A stretch of DNA of 64,000 bases. Source: Shouchella miscanthi. Its GTDB lineage: Bacteria > Bacillota > Bacilli > Bacillales > Bacillaceae_D. Each line of letters opens with the position of its first letter. The first letter of the stretch is position 1. Under the pieces are notes generated by a model. That model had not been told where the DNA came from. It ran no database searches and saw nothing but the letters and a program-made list of their open reading frames with translations. The DNA lies in NCBI RefSeq assembly GCF_007725405.1, contig NZ_CP042163.1:3410001-3474000 (forward strand), written 5' to 3'. The position numbers were made by a program, and so were the translations under genes. Shown here piece after piece: positions 7,588-14,480 of the stretch.

Positions 7588-7613
7588 TTACCACGTAACA
7601 AACTTTATTAAAC
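7588..7613 (-). promoter_or_regulatory. Sigma-B promoter upstream of rsbV
   Basis: On the minus strand GTTTAA, a 14-base spacer, then TGGTAA. The -35 matches the sigma-B consensus GTTTAA fully and the -10 matches GGGTAT at four of six positions. The -35 overlaps the rsbU stop codon. B. subtilis has its autoregulatory sigma-B promoter in the same place. Confidence 0.75.
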
Positions 7614-8624
7614 CTTTCTCCGCAAAATAATGAGGGTGAAATCATCACGTAAGGTGAAATCTTGGAGCTTCATTAACTCTTCATACACATGATCGACCAT
7701 TTCCTGCGCACTTAAATGCATATAATTGCGAATGAGATTTGTAATTTCTTCTCTCTCAATAAATTCATCACCGATTCTACATTCGGTCACACCATCTGAT
7801 AAAAGAACAACAAAATCACCTATCTCCAAATGTCGAATGTATTCACGGTATGTGGTTTTTCTAGAGACTCCTAGAACTAATCCTTTTGCGCGAAGTTCTT
7901 CAAAAGAATCTTCTTTTTCATTGTAAAAAAAGCCTGGCTCGTGACCAGCTCCAGAATAATGAAAATCAGACGTTGTTCTGTTATAGTATCCATACATCAT
8001 CGTAATAAACATACTATCGTCAACATTTTGTTCGACTACTCGGTTTAAGTTCCCCAACAAAACAGACGGCTCCAGCTGTTGTTCAGACGGTAAACTATCC
8101 ATAGCATATTTAATCATCGACATACACAATGCCGCCGGGACACCTTTGCCAATAATATCAGCTATTGCCATTCCTAATCCTCTATTGTCGTCATGGACGT
8201 AGTGATAGTAATCTCCACTCATTTTTTTAGCTGGAACAGACACAACTCCGATATCAAGAAAGTGCGCTTTTGGCTTTTCTTGTGGCATGAGGGTCTGCTG
8301 CATACTCGCCGCAACATCAATTTCTAATTCTAATTCTTGCTGACGGTTTCTTAATATTTGGTGTTCTTGATAAGCTAAGCCATATCCCATCATGACCTCT
8401 AAGAGTAAGTCAAAGGAATCCTTTACTTTCTTATCAATAGTAGGCAGCAATTCTGTTAATAATTTGAAATGAATGCTCACAAACTCTTCTGGAGAAATTT
8501 GTTGCTCCAGAAGAAATTTGCTTATTTTTTGCGCTTCATAAAGACTTTCTTCAGATTGTTCTTCAAGAAATTCTTTAAGAATTCGCTTATAGGAGAGTTG
8601 CAGTTTATGATCGGTTAGTCGCAT
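7608..8624 (-). CDS. rsbU: RsbU PP2C phosphatase activating RsbV
   Basis: 338 residues. An N-terminal RsbT-binding helical domain (about 1-85) precedes a PPM/SpoIIE-type phosphatase domain with KKMSGDYYHYV (about 133-143), MAIADIIGKGVPAALCMSM (about 152-170) and VLLSDGVTEC near the C-terminus. RsbU, switched on by RsbT, dephosphorylates RsbV-P during environmental stress. The start has GGAGGGGA seven bases upstream. Confidence 0.95.
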   Translation of the reverse strand: MRLTDHKLQLSYKRILKEFLEEQSEESLYEAQKISKFLLEQQISPEEFVSIHFKLLTELLPTIDKKVKDSFDLLLEVMMGYGLAYQEHQILRNRQQELELEIDVAASMQQTLMPQEKPKAHFLDIGVVSVPAKKMSGDYYHYVHDDNRGLGMAIADIIGKGVPAALCMSMIKYAMDSLPSEQQLEPSVLLGNLNRVVEQNVDDSMFITMMYGYYNRTTSDFHYSGAGHEPGFFYNEKEDSFEELRAKGLVLGVSRKTTYREYIRHLEIGDFVVLLSDGVTECRIGDEFIEREEITNLIRNYMHLSAQEMVDHVYEELMKLQDFTLRDDFTLIILRRKV

Positions 8625-8636
8625 TCACTCCCCTCC

Positions 8637-9053
8637 TTATCTTGTCCATTTTGTCGCGGTAATTGTTGTGCCAACTCCTACCTCAGAATCAATAGTAAAT
8701 TCATCCATTAATCGTTTTACACCAGGTAAACCTGCACCTAAGCCGCTGGAAGTTGTGAACCCATCCACCATCACTTGTCGGATGTTTTGTATACCAGGGC
8801 CTTCGTCTTTCGCTGTCACACGAATTCCTTTACGCGGTCTAGCGTTGTTTAAGTCTTCCACAATTTCAAGGATGATTTCTCCTCGGTTTGCGTATAAATA
8901 GATATTCCGTGCTAGTTCAGAGATAGCTGTTGTAATGCGCGCTTGATCGACATTGCCAAAACCAATTTGGCGAGACAGGTCACGACCTGCTTGTCTAGCT
9001 GCCACAATACCCCACTCATTATTTACTTCAACAGCGGATTGGAGATTATCCAT
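8637..9053 (-). CDS. rsbT: RsbT switch protein/serine kinase
   Basis: 138 residues, GHKL kinase. ATAISELARNIYLYA (N-box, about 41-55), KDEGPGI (about 82-88) and GLGAGLPGVKRLMDEF are visible. RsbT phosphorylates RsbS and RsbR in the stressosome, then leaves to activate RsbU. Gap to rsbS is two bases, with GGAGGG upstream. Confidence 0.96.
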   Translation of the reverse strand: MDNLQSAVEVNNEWGIVAARQAGRDLSRQIGFGNVDQARITTAISELARNIYLYANRGEIILEIVEDLNNARPRKGIRVTAKDEGPGIQNIRQVMVDGFTTSSGLGAGLPGVKRLMDEFTIDSEVGVGTTITATKWTR

Positions 9054-9055
9054 AC

Positions 9056-9412
9056 TTAACCCTCCAATTCCTGTTGCAAACTTGCGAGTCCTTGTTCAAG
9101 GTCTAGAGCAGTTGATACGCCCTCTAATTTAATTCCCATGTCAATAAGAGTAATCGCAACAGCAGGTCGAATGCCTGTGAGTACGACTCTTGCCCCCATT
9201 AAACTTGACATATCAACTACATCACCTAAAACCTTTGCAATAAAAGAGTCAATCATATCAACACTTGTTAAATCGATAACAACACCGTTAGAGCCTTCCT
9301 CATGAATTTTACCTAATAAATCTTCTTGAAACTGAAGAGCGGTTTGATCATCGAGTTCGGTTTGTATACTAATTAACAAATACTGATTCAATTTCAGAAT
9401 TGGAATTCTCAT
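9056..9412 (-). CDS. rsbS: Stressosome scaffold RsbS
   Basis: 118 residues, single STAS domain with [20 protein letters not shown]; the Ser in MIDSF is the site phosphorylated by RsbT. ATG 9412 is chosen over an in-frame upstream start because AAGGAG lies eight bases before it and homologues begin at this point (MRIPILKL). RsbS forms the stressosome core with RsbR. Confidence 0.95.
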   Translation of the reverse strand: MRIPILKLNQYLLISIQTELDDQTALQFQEDLLGKIHEEGSNGVVIDLTSVDMIDSFIAKVLGDVVDMSSLMGARVVLTGIRPAVAITLIDMGIKLEGVSTALDLEQGLASLQQELEG

Positions 9413-9430
9413 ATTCCATTCTCCTTCCAA

Positions 9431-10249
9431 TTACATATCCGTTAATTGTTTCCCAGTTAGTTCCAAGGCGGTAACAACGCCTTTTCGTAATGTGCTTTTC
9501 GTAGGGAATTTCGTTAAATCAATACCTAAATTAACAATGGTTTGTGCGATTTCAGGTCGAATTCCTACAAGTATACACTTAGTTCCTACAAGTCGTACAG
9601 CTTCTGATGCTTCAATAATATGATGCGCAACCATTGTATCGACAACAGGTACACCTGTAATATCAATTAATACAACTTTTGATCGGTTTTCTATAACACC
9701 CTCTAAAAGGTTTTCCATAATCAGTCGCGCCCTGGCTGTGTCAATACTGCCAATGAGGGGCATGACTGTTATGCCTTCAAAAACAGGGATTAGCGGTGCA
9801 GATAACTCTAACAGAGAGAGTTTTTGAAGTTCAATCGTTTTTTCCCATGCTTCCGAATAATCTTTAACAATTCGATTCATCCGTTTATCGATCCACTCAT
9901 CAAGTTCAATTAAAAACTCAAGCGCTTCTTTTTTTTCAAATTCTGATTCAAGAACAAGAGTTTGACACGCTTTTCGAAGTAGTTGAATGGATTGAGACAA
10001 AAAATGAAGTGTACCCCCATTTTGAATATAGCGAAGAACGTAATCATTAATTTTACTATCTAATTTGTCTCTGCGCTCGTCAGCTGCTTCCAGCATTAAG
10101 TCTAGAAACTCTTGATTCGTCTCATGAAATGATTTATCGGTAAGGGATTGTAAGTAGTTTTCAGATCGAAGTTCCGCTAGCTTCTTTCCCCAATCATCGA
10201 GTAGTTTACCCCTATTCTTTTTTAGATACGAGACAATATAGGACTGCAT
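9431..10249 (-). CDS. rsbRA: Stressosome sensor RsbRA
   Basis: 272 residues. An N-terminal helical, non-heme globin-like sensor domain (about 1-135) is followed by a STAS domain. The two Thr positions known to be phosphorylated by RsbT in this family are visible in GSIDTARARL and GVPVVDTMVAHH. ATG 10249 is supported by GGAGGAG about ten bases upstream; an upstream in-frame extension is not. Confidence 0.93.
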   Translation of the reverse strand: MQSYIVSYLKKNRGKLLDDWGKKLAELRSENYLQSLTDKSFHETNQEFLDLMLEAADERRDKLDSKINDYVLRYIQNGGTLHFLSQSIQLLRKACQTLVLESEFEKKEALEFLIELDEWIDKRMNRIVKDYSEAWEKTIELQKLSLLELSAPLIPVFEGITVMPLIGSIDTARARLIMENLLEGVIENRSKVVLIDITGVPVVDTMVAHHIIEASEAVRLVGTKCILVGIRPEIAQTIVNLGIDLTKFPTKSTLRKGVVTALELTGKQLTDM

Positions 10250-10289
10250 CGCCTTGTCTCCTCCTCCCACTAAAAACATCCTTACCTCT

Positions 10290-10318
10290 ATTATTTCACG
10301 AGTTTCGTTTGGTTGCAA
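10290..10318 (-). promoter_or_regulatory. Sigma-A promoter of the rsb operon
   Basis: Minus strand TTGCAA, 17 bases, AATAAT, with TG one base before the -10 (extended -10). It lies 40 bases upstream of the rsbRA start, between the mazF terminator and rsbRA. Confidence 0.7.
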
Positions 10319-10371
10319 AGAATTATATTTGGGAATCGTCGACTAATTTATGCTCATCCAGTATTCACACA

Positions 10372-10402
10372 CAAAAAAACCCCTTTTCAGCGATAGGGGT
10401 TA
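10372..10402 (-). terminator. Terminator overlapping the mazF stop codon
   Basis: Minus strand AACCCCT, loop, AGGGGTT followed by T7. It insulates rsbRA from the mazEF transcript. Confidence 0.85.
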
Positions 10403-10750
10403 AAAATCAATTAAACCTAAACTAATAGTCAATGCCTTGTCTACCGACTGCATCATCTTTTCATCTAGATGAGTAATTTTATCTGTTAATCTTTGTTTAT
10501 CAATTGTTCGAAGCTGTTCAAGTAAAATAACAGAATCTCGATCAAATCCGTACTTGCTTGCATTAATTTCAACATGCGTAGGTAATTTAGCTTTTTGGAT
10601 TTGTGCCGTTATCGCTGCAACAATTACCGTAGGACTAAATCGATTTCCAATGTTATTTTGAATGATGAGAACTGGTCGTACCCCACCTTGTTCTGATCCT
10701 ACAACTGGAGATAGATCAGCAAAATAGACATCTCCCCGTTTCACTATCAA
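10400..10750 (-). CDS. mazF: MazF-type mRNA endonuclease toxin (EndoA/NdoA)
   Basis: 116 residues, the normal length. Starts [20 protein letters not shown] and contains [11 protein letters not shown] and the [15 protein letters not shown] segment, all near-identical to Bacillus EndoA as remembered. It cleaves single-stranded mRNA at a short recognition motif (UACAU in Bacillus). Three bases downstream of its antitoxin gene, in the same place ahead of rsbR as in B. subtilis. Confidence 0.96.
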   Translation of the reverse strand: MIVKRGDVYFADLSPVVGSEQGGVRPVLIIQNNIGNRFSPTVIVAAITAQIQKAKLPTHVEINASKYGFDRDSVILLEQLRTIDKQRLTDKITHLDEKMMQSVDKALTISLGLIDF

Positions 10751-10753
10751 AGG

Positions 10754-10942
10754 CTACACCCCGCTAACGAGACGTGTCAGCGTATGATTAGCTTCCTCCT
10801 CAGCAAGAAAAGCTTCTGATGCAATGGTTAGATTAATCTTTGCCATTTCCATATAGCCTTGTTGCATCGATTCGCGAATTTCAGCCTTTAGTTCAGCACG
10901 GTCTTTTAATCTTGGATCATTCCATTTTTCTTGTTCAAGCAC
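10754..10942 (-). CDS. mazE: Short MazE-type antitoxin lacking the ribbon-helix-helix domain
   Basis: 62 residues from GTG 10942, chosen because GAGGTGG lies five bases upstream (an in-frame TTG at 10960 has no such site). The C-terminal half, ESMQQGYMEMAKINLTIASE through RLVSG, matches the toxin-binding part of Bacillus EndoAI. The N-terminal half, which in EndoAI (about 93 residues) is a ribbon-helix-helix dimerisation and DNA-binding domain, is replaced by about 25 charged residues (MLEQEKWNDPRLKDRAE). No remnant of the missing domain was found in any upstream minus-strand frame. Probably still neutralises MazF; autoregulation by DNA binding is unlikely. Confidence 0.85.
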   Translation of the reverse strand: MLEQEKWNDPRLKDRAELKAEIRESMQQGYMEMAKINLTIASEAFLAEEEANHTLTRLVSGV

Positions 10943-11024
10943 AATGTCCACCTCATTCAATCAGTGTATGGCTTAAGACAGCCGAATTAGTCCGTTTCTT
11001 CTACTCGAGTAATATACATGTTTC

Positions 11025-11053
11025 ATCATAGCATCCCCACCATTACTTTGCAA
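11025..11053 (-). promoter_or_regulatory. Sigma-A promoter of mazEF
   Basis: Minus strand TTGCAA, 17 bases, TATGAT with an extended TG. It lies about 85 bases before the GTG start of mazE, and no longer antitoxin frame fits between. Confidence 0.75.
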
Positions 11054-11195
11054 AGCCTCTTTTTAAAAAAGATGAGTAATCGTGTAATTTCATCTAACAT
11101 CGCGTTTATCTTAAGCCTATCATTACCCACTCTTGTTAATCTATGCAGTGAACCAAACATTTAGATGTCTTCCGTTAAAAAAGCAAGAAAACAAG

Positions 11196-11233
11196 GAAAA
11201 AACCAGGCACAGAGATTACTCCGCACCTGGTTG
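11196..11233 (-). terminator. Terminator after ydcC
   Basis: Minus strand ACCAGGTGC and its imperfect complement GTGCCTGGT followed by T6, about 30 bases after the ydcC stop. Confidence 0.8.
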
Positions 11234-11260
11234 TTATCAAGTGTCTCTTTAAGTAGTCAA

Positions 11261-12283
11261 TTACTTTTCGCCAACAGCAACAACTGAACGTGCTACTTCA
11301 ATCAGCTCATCCATCTCCATATCTTGTGATAATAAGGAGAAATCTGAACCATTGTGGGACCACATAATGGTATCATTTACTTGAATTCCTACAGCAAAGC
11401 CAAGGTCAACCACTTTCGCTGACACTAGATTCTGCGGAGTAGATGCAGGAACGACTTGCGCTTGCTCTTGAATAAGCGTAAACGACTTTTCACCTGTATA
11501 CTGTTGTACAAAGGTCGTACGGTCTCCAGTCTCAACTTGATCCTCTTCTGGTTGATCATTAACGCCATCTGGAACAAATTCAGGGTAGTAAATACGGAAC
11601 TCTTCATTTAATTCTTCTTCTGGATCAGCCATTGTCGGTTCTGACATTTGTGCACCTGTCATGACTTTCTCCGTTTCGAATTCTTCTGCCGCAACAGTAG
11701 GATTCTTTTCAAATTCTGTAAACGTTAAATCTACAAGCACTTTTTCGTCTGCATCCATTATCTTGACAGAGGCTGGCTTCAAATCCTTTTTGTGTAGACG
11801 AATTTCTTGGCTATTCAAATTTTTATTTTGGTACATGGTTGCCGTCTTAAAAATATAGAAGTCGTCGTCTTGTGAAAATTCCATATCAGCACCTAAGCTA
11901 ATATCTTTTAACAACGATTCATACAAATAAGCTTGGCTGCTTGTTTTTGGCCAATCGCTTTGAAAGCGGAATACTTTGTTTAAAGCCGGTGTAAGAACAA
12001 ATACACCTTCGTCATTTTTTAAAATAATTTGGCTTTGATCATTGGTTGTATTTTTCAAATCCACCTTATAATACGATTGATCCTTTTGCATCACTTCAAC
12101 GTCATACGTTTGCGGCTCTTGACCTGTTGCTAACTGCATGGTTGCTTTTGATGTGTAACTTGTTGTTTCTTCTAACGCCTTATCAACATCGTTTAGTACA
12201 TCTTCTTGCGATTTCTCTCCACATCCTACTAAAATGACCACCATAAAAGCAGCCACTAGTGAAAGCCACATCTTTTTTCTCAT
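11261..12283 (-). CDS. ydcC: LolA-like sporulation lipoprotein YdcC
   Basis: 340 residues. N-terminal lipoprotein signal MRKKMWLSLVAAFMVVILVG-C with a good lipobox (LVGC). The body resembles the LolA/LppX-like beta fold of YdcC (paired strands around YKVDLKNTTNDQSQIILKN). In B. subtilis ydcC is a mother-cell gene of unknown molecular role. ATG 12283 is favoured because GGGGTG lies nine bases upstream. Neighbours match B. subtilis (acpS before it), but the alr gene expected downstream is missing. Confidence 0.85.
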   Translation of the reverse strand: MRKKMWLSLVAAFMVVILVGCGEKSQEDVLNDVDKALEETTSYTSKATMQLATGQEPQTYDVEVMQKDQSYYKVDLKNTTNDQSQIILKNDEGVFVLTPALNKVFRFQSDWPKTSSQAYLYESLLKDISLGADMEFSQDDDFYIFKTATMYQNKNLNSQEIRLHKKDLKPASVKIMDADEKVLVDLTFTEFEKNPTVAAEEFETEKVMTGAQMSEPTMADPEEELNEEFRIYYPEFVPDGVNDQPEEDQVETGDRTTFVQQYTGEKSFTLIQEQAQVVPASTPQNLVSAKVVDLGFAVGIQVNDTIMWSHNGSDFSLLSQDMEMDELIEVARSVVAVGEK

Positions 12284-12349
12284 CTTACCATTCACCCCTT
12301 CAGCTCACATTCGGCGATTGGACAAAATCCAATACCCCTGTTGCTGTAA

Positions 12350-12378
12350 ACTATATGAGCGGGGTCCAAGCAATATGC
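12350..12378 (-). promoter_or_regulatory. Sigma-E-type promoter of ydcC
   Basis: Minus strand GCATATT, 14-base spacer, CATATAGT, close to the sigma-E consensus (ATATT and CATACAAT). It lies about 65 bases upstream of ydcC. Confidence 0.6.
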
Positions 12379-12398
12379 AGACAAGTCGTGACAAGTTT

Positions 12399-12761
12399 TT
12401 AGGAATCTTCTAGAATGACTTGCGCAAAGGCGTATTCCTTCGAGTGAGTAATGGATAGATGGCATTTATTTTTTTTTTGTCGTTTAAACCAAATCTCAGG
12501 TTTTCCTGTCTCACTCGCTAAAATTTCAATGTCTTGAAACGAGAGATGACGTCCAATTCCAGAACCGATTGCTTTGGCGTATGCTTCTTTTGCCGCGAAT
12601 CGTCCAGCAATATATTCAATTTTCCTCGCTTCACCGGCAGACGCAATTCGTTCGTATTCTTGCTTTGTTAAGATGCGTTCGATAAAACGCTCTGGATGAC
12701 GTAGCACCAGGTTCCGGATGCGGTCAATTTCAATAATATCAATACCTGTTCCGATAATCAT
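12399..12761 (-). CDS. acpS: Holo-[acyl-carrier-protein] synthase AcpS
   Basis: 120 residues. Transfers 4'-phosphopantetheine from CoA to acyl carrier protein. The Mg-binding Asp in GTGIDIIEIDRI (about 4-15) and Glu in GRFAAKEAYAKAIGSG (about 53-68) are present, as is LSITHSKEYAFAQV near the end. Divergent from the rhomboid gene, as in B. subtilis (ydcA). Confidence 0.96.
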   Translation of the reverse strand: MIIGTGIDIIEIDRIRNLVLRHPERFIERILTKQEYERIASAGEARKIEYIAGRFAAKEAYAKAIGSGIGRHLSFQDIEILASETGKPEIWFKRQKKNKCHLSITHSKEYAFAQVILEDS

Positions 12762-12803
12762 TTTATGCCACCCTTCTTTGTGTTGGTCTTGGAATGGAAC
12801 TGG

Positions 12804-12809
12804 TATAAT
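12804..12809 (+). promoter_or_regulatory. Extended -10 promoter for the rhomboid gene
   Basis: TGG-TATAAT, a perfect -10 with extended TG, 45 bases before ATG 12855. The -35 is poor (TTGGTC at 15-base spacing). Confidence 0.6.
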
Positions 12810-12854
12810 AGCAATAGAATAAGGATGAAGATTCTATGTAAAAGGAGCTTGCTT

Positions 12855-13607
12855 ATGTTTTTTAGAAATGAAACTTTTTCTTCCTATACGAGGAATTACC
12901 CAGTTGTTACAACCATTATCGCTGTAAACCTACTTATTTTTATTCTGATGATGTTCTTTCCTATTATTCGTGAAAGAGGGGTCGGTTTTAATTTGGCCAT
13001 TGAATATGGAGAGTATTGGAGGCTAATCACGCCTATTTTTCTCCATAATGACCTCATTCACCTTGCTTTTAATATGGGCGCGCTTCTCATATTCGGACCG
13101 GCCCTCGAATCAATGATGAAGAAATGGAAATTCCTTTTACTATTTCTACTACCCGGTATTTTAGCGAACATTGTTACCTTTTATTTACAACATAGTTATT
13201 ACATGCATCTTGGTGCTTCTGGCTCTATTTATGGCTTGTTCGGTGTTTACTTGTTCATTTATTTGTATCGTGAAGATCTCATTAGTAGACAAACGTCTCA
13301 GATTATCGTGCCGTTAGTTATTATTGGTGTTATTATGACCTTCCTTAACCCTAGTATAAGCATAACTGGTCATATTTTTGGTCTTGTATCCGGTGGTTTA
13401 CTTGCGCCATTGTTTTTAATTGGTGCATCAACGCCATTTGTCTATCGAACACGTACACGAAAAGCTTATTTTGATGATGATGAGGTCTCGTTTAATCCAG
13501 ATCGCTGGAAAAACCGTGGACGTAACCGAAAAATAAAAAAAGTGCTTCTAGTAGTCGGCATTCTTCTATTTTTAGGATTTGTCTTCCTCCAGTCCCTTCC
13601 TCAGTAA
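12855..13607 (+). CDS. Rhomboid-family intramembrane serine protease
   Basis: 250 residues, about six transmembrane helices. The catalytic motif GASGS places the serine at about residue 122, and TGHIFG gives the catalytic histidine at about 173. The H-N pair typical of rhomboids appears in IHLAFNMGA (about 68-76). ATG 12855 follows AAAGGAG. Corresponds in position to B. subtilis YdcA. Substrate unknown. Confidence 0.92.
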   Translation: MFFRNETFSSYTRNYPVVTTIIAVNLLIFILMMFFPIIRERGVGFNLAIEYGEYWRLITPIFLHNDLIHLAFNMGALLIFGPALESMMKKWKFLLLFLLPGILANIVTFYLQHSYYMHLGASGSIYGLFGVYLFIYLYREDLISRQTSQIIVPLVIIGVIMTFLNPSISITGHIFGLVSGGLLAPLFLIGASTPFVYRTRTRKAYFDDDEVSFNPDRWKNRGRNRKIKKVLLVVGILLFLGFVFLQSLPQ

Positions 13608-13704
13608 TAAACCGCAATCCTCTCACACGACCGGTCAGCATAGTCATAGAGTTGTCCGCATATGTATAAATGAGCTTGGCTAATTGTTGTGTGAGGGTGA
13701 TAAA

Positions 13705-14316
13705 GTGGGAAAAGGATTACGTTATGTACTCGTATTATTTTTAGGCTGTCTCCTAATAAGTGTAGGAATTAATTTCTTCTTCGTGTCTTATCATCTTTTA
13801 GATGGTGGCATTATTGGAGTCGGATTAATTGCCCACTATTTGTGGAACGTTCCAGTGGGAATGACCATTATCGTTGTCAGTATCCCTATTTATATTTTAG
13901 CATGGATGTATTATCGACCATTTTTTTTCAATTCATTGGCAGGTGTCATTGTTTCATCACTCATGATCGATTTCTTTGCTGCATTTATTCCTGAAACACC
14001 TATCCTTGGTCCTTTAACTAGCGCCGTACTCGGTGGTTTAATGCTTGGCGTCGGTGCCGGCATTATGTTTTTGCTCGATATTAGTACAGGCGGTTTTGAT
14101 CTCTTAGCGCAAATGATTTCAGCGAAAACCACTTGGAATGTGGGTGTCCTCATTGTTGGCTTTGATCTAGCTGCAGTTGTCGCCGGTATACCCGTCATTA
14201 CATTTGATGAAATTATCTTGTCGACTATCGCTGTGATTGCAACAGGTTTCGCTACAACTGTTATTACAGCTGTCGGAGGGGTCAATGCCCACCCTAGACC
14301 TCCTTTAAGTATTTAA
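13705..14316 (+). CDS. YitT/DUF161-family membrane protein, short form
   Basis: 203 residues with five or six hydrophobic segments. The YitT-type LDGGIIGVGLIAHY and DISTGGFDLLAQMIS motifs mark the membrane repeat. It ends after the membrane part and lacks the C-terminal DUF2179 domain of full-length YitT proteins (about 280-290 residues). The final residues NAHPRPPLSI follow directly on ITAVGGV, so it may be a truncated or specialised form. Start GTG 13705 chosen because GAGGGTGAT lies just upstream. Transport role unknown. It overlaps a small convergent gene by four bases. Confidence 0.8.
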   Translation: MGKGLRYVLVLFLGCLLISVGINFFFVSYHLLDGGIIGVGLIAHYLWNVPVGMTIIVVSIPIYILAWMYYRPFFFNSLAGVIVSSLMIDFFAAFIPETPILGPLTSAVLGGLMLGVGAGIMFLLDISTGGFDLLAQMISAKTTWNVGVLIVGFDLAAVVAGIPVITFDEIILSTIAVIATGFATTVITAVGGVNAHPRPPLSI

Positions 14317-14414
14317 GGCAGCTGTAAATCACCTGAAAAAATCCAGTAAAGTGCTCCATACACTACAGCAACGCTTGCAATTAAAATAAACCAAAATCGA
14401 TTGCTTTTCTTCAT
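14313..14414 (-). CDS. 33-residue single-pass membrane microprotein
   Basis: Begins MKKSNRFWFILIASVAVVYG and ends FSGDLQLP. AGGTGG lies eight bases before the ATG. A positively charged start and a single hydrophobic helix of about 18 residues make it a typical small membrane protein. It converges on the YitT-type gene and their stop codons overlap. Not recognised; too short for standard ORF cut-offs. Confidence 0.65.
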   Translation of the reverse strand: MKKSNRFWFILIASVAVVYGALYWIFSGDLQLP

Positions 14415-14445
14415 TTAACAACCACCTCTTTTCAAACCATATTGT

Positions 14446-14480
14446 ACAAAAAAGGCGTCGCAATTGCGACGCCTTTTTTT
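14446..14480. terminator. Bidirectional terminator beside ltaS
   Basis: Perfect palindrome: A6, GGCGTCGCAATTGCGACGCC, T7. It overlaps the ltaS stop codon and ends ltaS on the minus strand. Confidence 0.9.

Noticed and set aside
10943-11060. Frameshifted N-terminal half of mazE
   Set aside because: None of the three minus-strand frames shows a ribbon-helix-helix pattern, stops are frequent, and a promoter occupies the space.
13911-14285. 124-codon minus-strand frame across the YitT-type gene
   Set aside because: Low-complexity translation of an antisense frame, no ribosome site; the plus-strand protein has clear family motifs.
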